From the NCBI GenBank assembly GCA_937974175.1, contig CALJIG010000038.1, positions 1-10,411 on the forward strand: 10,411 bases of DNA, read 5' to 3'. Positions 5,985-10,411 of the stretch are shown piece after piece. Numbering within the stretch: the first letter of the stretch is position 1; the number at the start of each line of letters is the position of its first letter. Source of the stretch: an uncultured Ignavibacteria bacterium. Lineage in GTDB: Bacteria > Bacteroidota > Ignavibacteria > Tepidaquicellales > Tepidaquicellaceae. Both the position numbers and the translations under genes were made by a program. The notes beneath the pieces were generated by a model. It was given only the letters and a program-made list of their open reading frames with translations. It did no database searches and was not told where the DNA came from.

Positions 5985-8639
5985 TTATTTACCCTGATTC
6001 ATCTTATTTCTTATATCCTGCTCTCTTTGTATAAGATTAGGATCTGCCTGTCTGCTGGTGCCTTTAAGTATTCCGATTATTCTTAATGCATTTGAATAAT
6101 CTTTTTTGTTTTCATAAGCTTCAAGCAGAACTCTGTAAGGATTATAATAATCATTCGGATTTATGTTCGCAGGATTTTTTATTTCTTCTTCAGCCTGCTT
6201 TATAACATTATCCATAAGTTCAGTATACTTCGCATCATTTTTCAGGTTCTTATAAAGAACTGCGACAAAATACTCCATTCTGTAATCCATAGGAATAGCA
6301 GCCGGAGAAATTGCCTTATTCATTTTATCCAGAGTTTCCTCTGCAATTTTAAATCTTGTTGAATCCTGCATATAAGTTTCAGCGAGCTTTAGGAATAGAT
6401 TCCTGTACTGAGAAATCATTCTTTGATGATTTTCATCATAGAAAATTCCGGGCTCCTGTAAACCTCTGAATTTGAATCCGTATTTCGGTGTCTGTGAAGG
6501 CACAACGTTTTCATTAAACAAAGATTGTCTTGTCAAAGCAGTATCAACTGCGATACCTGTATTTGCATTGCCGACTTTATAAGGATAAAGTCTTTGAGCC
6601 ATTCCCTGCATTGAAAGATATTCGCTTAAACCAAGATAGTTATCCTGTGTTACTGTAACTGACCAGTATATAGGTCTTTCAAATTTATTAGCTTTTAAAA
6701 TATCCATCATTACGATGTCACTTCCTTTAACAATCTGAATCTGCTGTCCCTGCGCATTATAAGGAGAGCCTTGGAAATTCCATGAAAGTTTAGCAGGAGC
6801 ATTCCCTTTATTGCGCATTGAATCAGGATATGCTTTCGGCGGAACATCTACTGAAAGGATAGTTTTAGGATCCCATCTATCCGGAGCAATTTTTCTCAGC
6901 TGAGCATCGGACAATGTGAACGGAACAGTTAATGCGCCGTAAGGTCTTTCGTTCTTCAGCTGAATATTATACCACTCAGTCTGCGCTAAAGAAAGGTTCA
7001 CAATGCGAACGTCAGTTCTTATTCCGTATGCTGCCTGTAAGCACCATAGAGGGAATGTATCGTTATCGCCGTTTGTAAATATGATAGCATCTTTTTCGAC
7101 ACTCTGTAAAATATTATAAGCATAATCAAAAGCAAAATAATTTTTGCTTCTATCCTGATAGTGGTAATTTACCTGAAGCATTCTCATAGGAACAAAGATG
7201 AATGATGCAGCAAGGATTAATGCTCCGCCTGCCATCATAGTTTCTTTCTTTGTTGCCTCTCTTATCATTTCAATGATACCGTAAATGCCGATGGCTATCC
7301 ACATGGAATAGACCATAAACGCCCCGACATAAAAGTAATCCCTCTCTCTCGGCTGCGGGTCCTGCTGATTCTGATACAATGCTGTTACCACGCCCATGGC
7401 TATGAACATCATCATAAATACGAATGCCATTTTCCAGTCACGCCGGAAATGCACCCATATACCTATTAGCCCCAGCAGCATCGGTATTGCAAAGAATTTA
7501 AAATCTACTCCGTCACCCTGATTGTATCCGGCTCTGCCGACGTACTGCCAGAAGAGATATCTTAAAAACATTTCTTTTATCTGATACTTCCACATGAAAT
7601 CCATATCGCCTGTATAATTTTCCCATGTAGGTCTGTGCTGCGGCTCCTGAGAATATCTTCTCGGTAAAAGCAATGGCTGCTCGCCGTATTGCTCACGATT
7701 TAGATATGAAAGAAGCGCAGGTAAGTTATCAGGATTATTTTCATCTAAAGGAAGATTTGATACATTCGACCTTTGTAGAACTGAAATATATGTGGAGTAA
7801 CCTAAAATTATTAAAAAGACTGAAAGGCAGAATAAGCTTAATGTTGCCATTTTTTTTGCTCTGCCGTAGTAGATACCGAAAACCAGAAGTCCGATAATTA
7901 TTATTCCGAACATTCCGCTTACGTTCATAAGCGAAGGGAATTTTTTTACTATACCCGGATAAGCAATGAAGAAAGCAACTGCCGAAGCACCTATAGCTAT
8001 TAGAAGCGAGTTCCTTGTATAATTATATCGTCTGAAGTAAAATAATAAGCCGGCAACAAAAATCATCTGAGCAACGATTAAGTGAATACCTAATGCAAGA
8101 CCGCAGACATAGCACAACAATAATAAATATTTATCTGAGCCCGGCTCATCGGCTTTCTCCCACCAAATCATCATTAAGTATGCGCATAAACCGATAAGAA
8201 ATGTTCCGAAACCATAAACTTCAGATTCTGTTGCGTTAAACCAGAATGAATCACAGAAAGCATATGATAAAGCGCCGATAGCGGAAGCGCCGCAGACCAT
8301 TAAGACATTATAAAAAGATTGGGGATTTCCTTTCCAGTTATTAATAACTTTTACACTGAAGAGATAAAGGAATAAAACACAGAACGAACTTGCCATCACT
8401 GATAAATAGTTCACCCGTAAACCTATATCAGCAGTTGTTGGAAACATAGTAAAAATTTTCCCTACTAATGTGTGAAGCGGTGCTCCGGGCGGATGCGGTA
8501 CGCTAAGCGTAAATGCGCAGGCGATGAACTCACCGCAGTCCCAGAATGAAAGAGTCTGTTGAACCGTCATTACGTAAATAATGGTCGCAAATAGAAATAC
8601 GAATAATCCCGTAATCTTATTAAAAGTCTTAAAATTCAT
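5985..8639 (-). CDS. DUF2723 membrane glycosyltransferase (GT117, TMEM260-like)
   Basis: This 884-residue inner-membrane protein is a clear DUF2723 member. The human relative TMEM260 is a protein O-mannosyltransferase, and the family is CAZy GT117; activity on proteins here is an inference. About twelve membrane segments lie between residues 8 and 486. Family motifs are intact: FWDCGEF (32-38, acidic pair in the first loop), HPPGAPL (49-55), NATESEVYG (135-143), YGEQPLL (318-324), QPRERDYFYVGA (429-440), and the soluble-domain signature GDNDTFPLW (524-532) with RTDVRIVNLSL (541-551). The C-terminal part, after about residue 735, is helical and TPR-like, as common in Bacteroidota homologues. 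The start is ATG, backed by the family N-terminus, with only an A-rich, SD-poor leader. It has its own terminator, so it looks monocistronic. The likely donor is a polyprenyl-phosphate sugar on the periplasmic side. Confidence 0.9.
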   Translation of the reverse strand: MNFKTFNKITGLFVFLFATIIYVMTVQQTLSFWDCGEFIACAFTLSVPHPPGAPLHTLVGKIFTMFPTTADIGLRVNYLSVMASSFCVLFLYLFSVKVINNWKGNPQSFYNVLMVCGASAIGALSYAFCDSFWFNATESEVYGFGTFLIGLCAYLMMIWWEKADEPGSDKYLLLLCYVCGLALGIHLIVAQMIFVAGLLFYFRRYNYTRNSLLIAIGASAVAFFIAYPGIVKKFPSLMNVSGMFGIIIIGLLVFGIYYGRAKKMATLSLFCLSVFLIILGYSTYISVLQRSNVSNLPLDENNPDNLPALLSYLNREQYGEQPLLLPRRYSQEPQHRPTWENYTGDMDFMWKYQIKEMFLRYLFWQYVGRAGYNQGDGVDFKFFAIPMLLGLIGIWVHFRRDWKMAFVFMMMFIAMGVVTALYQNQQDPQPRERDYFYVGAFMVYSMWIAIGIYGIIEMIREATKKETMMAGGALILAASFIFVPMRMLQVNYHYQDRSKNYFAFDYAYNILQSVEKDAIIFTNGDNDTFPLWCLQAAYGIRTDVRIVNLSLAQTEWYNIQLKNERPYGALTVPFTLSDAQLRKIAPDRWDPKTILSVDVPPKAYPDSMRNKGNAPAKLSWNFQGSPYNAQGQQIQIVKGSDIVMMDILKANKFERPIYWSVTVTQDNYLGLSEYLSMQGMAQRLYPYKVGNANTGIAVDTALTRQSLFNENVVPSQTPKYGFKFRGLQEPGIFYDENHQRMISQYRNLFLKLAETYMQDSTRFKIAEETLDKMNKAISPAAIPMDYRMEYFVAVLYKNLKNDAKYTELMDNVIKQAEEEIKNPANINPNDYYNPYRVLLEAYENKKDYSNALRIIGILKGTSRQADPNLIQREQDIRNKMNQGK

Positions 8640-8753
8640 TTAGTTTTTCTTGTATTTTCGGCTAAAAAAATTGTGGATAAGTACTGAAATTAAAGGAATT
8701 ATGATTGATATTCAAGATAAAGAGAAGGTGGAAATTGTTTTTTTACAATAAAA
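8640..8753 (-). promoter_or_regulatory. Intergenic region expected to hold the DUF2723 gene promoter
   Basis: This region lies between the terminator of the downstream OMP paralogue and the ATG at 8639, so the promoter for the DUF2723 gene must be here or further upstream. On the coding strand it contains a TTGAAT element (from 8713-8718) with AT-rich matches downstream at a shorter than ideal spacing, which is not convincing. A single perfect DnaA-box 9-mer (TTATCCACA on the minus strand) lies at 8672-8680. No ORF or RNA gene is visible. Confidence 0.3.
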
Positions 8754-8779
8754 AAAGCGGATTATTTCTAACCCGCTTT
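8754..8779 (-). terminator. Intrinsic terminator behind the downstream OMP paralogue
   Basis: On the minus strand AAAGCGGGTT (8779 to 8770) pairs with AATCCGCTTT (8763 to 8754) through ten pairs, one of them a G-U wobble, around a 6-base loop, and is followed by TTTTTATT. It starts 20 bases after the stop codon at 8800. The GC-rich stem core plus T-run and the correct orientation make a good Rho-independent terminator for the gene at 8800-9498, and perhaps for both paralogues. Confidence 0.85.
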
Positions 8780-8799
8780 AAAATTAACTTTAATATTTT

Positions 8800-9498
8800 T
8801 TATAATCCAAGTTTAAATCCTAAACCGACCGCAATTGAAAAGTAACTTACTGCCGGAACATCTTGTGGCTCTCCCGCATTAACACTTCCATTTGAAGTTG
8901 TAATAGAGTTAATAACATTTACTTCAGATTTTTTAAGAAGGCTATGATATTTTATAGTAAGGTTTGCCATTCCTATTGGTCCCAAACCAATATTAATCCC
9001 AGCACCTGCATTAAATCCTATTTGAGTATATGAATTATGATACAAAGTATAAGTTGTAGCAGAAGCAGGAGTTATATTAGTAGTTCTTGTTTCGTCACCA
9101 AGTCTTGTGGCATAAATACCTAATCCAACATCGGCAAAGAATCTGTATAGAATACTTCCCGGAAGATTAAAATAATATCTTGGTCCGACGCTTCCTGATA
9201 TTATGTAGGTGTTATCTTCTATATATGTAGCACCTATTAGAGATTTTTCTTTAGGCGATAAAAAATCTGCGCTGAAGTTTCCATATACTCCAAAGTGTGG
9301 TGTAATGTTTCCTATAACTTCTAATTGGCCTCCGGGAAATGATTTAAAATGATCTTTAAAATCATCATTTGATAACGGAGTTCCTAATGTACCTTTAAGA
9401 AATATCTCAACACTAGGCTTTATTGGAAGTAGTTTCTGTGCCGATGATATACCTGTTAAAAATAATAGAAGAAATGTTGCAAAAAGAATTTTTTTCAA
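8800..9498 (-). CDS. Small outer-membrane beta-barrel protein (downstream paralogue)
   Basis: This is a 232-residue exported protein, probably an 8- to 10-strand outer-membrane barrel of the OmpA/OmpX-like beta-barrel type. Residues 1-20 are a textbook signal peptide (MKK, hydrophobic core, SSA|QK). The mature part is a series of glycine- and aromatic-rich strands, including FGVYGNFSADFLSPKE (69-84), GPRYYFNLPG (105-114), GFNAGAGINIG (161-171) and the final SIAVGLGFKLGL. It is a clear paralogue of the protein encoded just upstream, differing mainly in strand-connecting loops. The start is TTG at 9498: an in-frame stop lies six codons upstream with no ATG between, and the paralogue has ATG at the matching MKK position. 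No Shine-Dalgarno sequence is seen. The last residue is Leu rather than the usual aromatic. Function beyond membrane insertion is unknown. Confidence 0.8.
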   Translation of the reverse strand: MKKILFATFLLLFLTGISSAQKLLPIKPSVEIFLKGTLGTPLSNDDFKDHFKSFPGGQLEVIGNITPHFGVYGNFSADFLSPKEKSLIGATYIEDNTYIISGSVGPRYYFNLPGSILYRFFADVGLGIYATRLGDETRTTNITPASATTYTLYHNSYTQIGFNAGAGINIGLGPIGMANLTIKYHSLLKKSEVNVINSITTSNGSVNAGEPQDVPAVSYFSIAVGLGFKLGL

Positions 9499-9598
9499 TT
9501 TTTCAGATTTTTTTTAAAAATAAAATTAATTCTTGAAAAACGATGTGTAATAAGTTACTAGAAATAGTTTAGTTGGTATAAATAATTTATTTAAAAAA

Positions 9599-10351
9599 TC
9601 AGAACCCTAAGTTGAAGCCGAAACCTGCTGAAATCTGAATATAGCTTCTTGAAGCTAAATCATATGCTGTATTTAAAATAATCAGGTCATCCTGTCCCCC
9701 CGCAGTGTGTGTCCACTTTTCACTGAAAGTTACATCTGACTTCTTTAGTATATTATGATACTTTATACTAATATTCACAAATGATTTCGGACTTGCCGAT
9801 ACATTAAATCCTGCACCTATATTGAATCCTAATTGCGAAGCTGCCGAGTATGAAAAATTATCGGATACTCCACCGCTTGTAGCATAAGTTATTTTTTCAT
9901 CTCCGTATTTCAGTGAGTAAATGCCAAACCCTGCTTCAGTATAAAATTTAGAAAAAATATTTCCGGGCAGATTAACATAGATTCTTGGACCTATAGAGCC
10001 GGAAAATTGTGTTGAGTTCGATTGCGTGTAAGTTGCTCCTGTAAGACCTACTCTTGCCTCTTTAGGGCTAAGAAAATCTGCACTGAAGTTTCCAAAGATA
10101 CCAAATGAAGGAGTAAGATTGACTGATGCATCTAATTGAGCTCCGGGAAATGCGCCGAAATAATCCTTAAAGCTTCCTCCCTCATAAGTTACCGGAGTTC
10201 TTAATGAAGTATACGTTCCACCTGATACCGGCACTGAAATTCCACCCTTAATTACGATACTTAACGTAGGTTTAAACGGTAATATTTTCTGGGCGCTTGC
10301 AAATCCGTTAAATGCAAATAGACAAAGAAAAACAAATACTAATTTTTTCAT
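9599..10351 (-). CDS. Small outer-membrane beta-barrel protein (upstream paralogue)
   Basis: This is a 250-residue exported protein and the tandem paralogue of the downstream gene. The signal peptide is residues 1-20 (MKK, ASA|QK). Shared blocks are FKDYFGAFPGAQL (61-73), FGIFGNFSADFLSPKE (83-98), GPRIYVNLPGNI (121-132), GFGIY (141-145), GFNIGAGFNV (175-184) and SIKYHNILKKSDV (195-207). It ends in GFGFNLGF, whose terminal Phe fits the BAM beta-signal. Compared with its partner it carries an extra segment around residues 44-60 and a longer loop around 208-232, which may lie on the cell surface. The ATG is preceded by AGGA. The stop is 100 bp before the next gene's TTG and no terminator is visible between them, so readthrough or a second promoter is possible. 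The role is unknown. Confidence 0.82.
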   Translation of the reverse strand: MKKLVFVFLCLFAFNGFASAQKILPFKPTLSIVIKGGISVPVSGGTYTSLRTPVTYEGGSFKDYFGAFPGAQLDASVNLTPSFGIFGNFSADFLSPKEARVGLTGATYTQSNSTQFSGSIGPRIYVNLPGNIFSKFYTEAGFGIYSLKYGDEKITYATSGGVSDNFSYSAASQLGFNIGAGFNVSASPKSFVNISIKYHNILKKSDVTFSEKWTHTAGGQDDLIILNTAYDLASRSYIQISAGFGFNLGF

Positions 10352-10357
10352 AACATA

Positions 10358-10361
10358 TCCT
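10358..10361 (-). promoter_or_regulatory. Short Shine-Dalgarno-like AGGA before the upstream OMP gene
   Basis: On the minus strand AGGA lies six bases before the ATG at 10351, at a suitable spacing. It is short, but it is the only SD-like sequence in a sensible place among the leftward genes, and it supports the ATG start over any other. Confidence 0.4.
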
Positions 10362-10384
10362 AAAATTATTGATATAGTAATATT

Positions 10385-10400
10385 AAAAAAAAAAAAAAAA
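10385..10400. repeat. Homopolymer of 16 A (T16 on the gene's coding strand)
   Basis: An uninterrupted run of 16 A lies 33 bases upstream of the ATG of the outer-membrane gene at 10351, in its probable promoter zone. Such runs change length by slipped-strand mispairing and are known elsewhere to switch promoters of surface-protein genes. They are also prone to sequencing error. The run is seen directly; any role is inferred. Confidence 0.75.
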
Positions 10401-10411
10401 TAAGTTCAGAG

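Noticed and set aside
7673..7897. Plus-strand ORF of 74 codons inside the DUF2723 gene
   Set aside because: It lies antisense within an intact, motif-rich gene and has no independent support.
8672..8680. Perfect DnaA-box 9-mer (TTATCCACA on the minus strand), hint of a replication origin
   Set aside because: It is a single isolated copy with no cluster, no dnaA/dnaN neighbour and no special AT-rich unwinding region; one match in a 10 kb window is not surprising by chance.
9499..9598. Possible terminator or small RNA between the two outer-membrane paralogues
   Set aside because: Only a short AT-only palindrome (AAATAATTTATTT near 9581-9593) with no workable loop is present; no GC stem, T-run pairing or conserved RNA fold could be seen.

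Overview
This 10.4 kb window is AT-rich and densely coding. It carries seven protein genes and no RNA genes, insertion sequences or CRISPR array. The content suggests a Gram-negative member of the Bacteroidota/Ignavibacteriota (FCB) group, probably uncultured. The reasons are a DUF2723-type membrane glycosyltransferase, several Sec-exported outer-membrane beta-barrel proteins, a TonB-plug receptor, and start codons that mostly lack a Shine-Dalgarno sequence. The phylum is an inference; the genus cannot be read from the sequence.

Positions 1-2736 read rightward. The phosphate-signalling protein PhoU comes first and may lack a few N-terminal residues at the window edge. It is followed by an 11-bp perfect inverted repeat and then a 659-residue outer-membrane receptor or porin-like protein that starts with TTG. 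The rest of the window reads leftward, so genes converge at about 2737-2797, where a phased heptanucleotide repeat (YAATTAR) lies.

Positions 2798-8639 form an envelope-glycan neighbourhood of three leftward genes. In transcription order they are a DUF2723 (GT117/TMEM260-like) membrane glycosyltransferase, a second GT-C membrane glycosyltransferase with a C-terminal TPR tail, and a GT9 heptosyltransferase-like enzyme. A strong intrinsic terminator (5927-5956) separates the first from the other two, which lie 15 bp apart and are probably one transcript. Together they suggest lipid-linked or protein-linked sugar transfer at the outer face of the inner membrane plus cytoplasmic assembly of a lipopolysaccharide-type glycan; substrates cannot be read from the sequence.

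Positions 8800-10351 hold two tandem paralogous small outer-membrane beta-barrel proteins, with a terminator behind the second. The upstream copy starts with ATG and has a run of 16 A (16 T on its coding strand) in its promoter region. The downstream copy starts with TTG.

No clearly undescribed multi-gene system stands out. The best leads are the poly-T promoter tract, the heptamer repeat, the GT-C/TPR fusion in its glycosylation context, and the use of TTG starts on two of the three outer-membrane protein genes.
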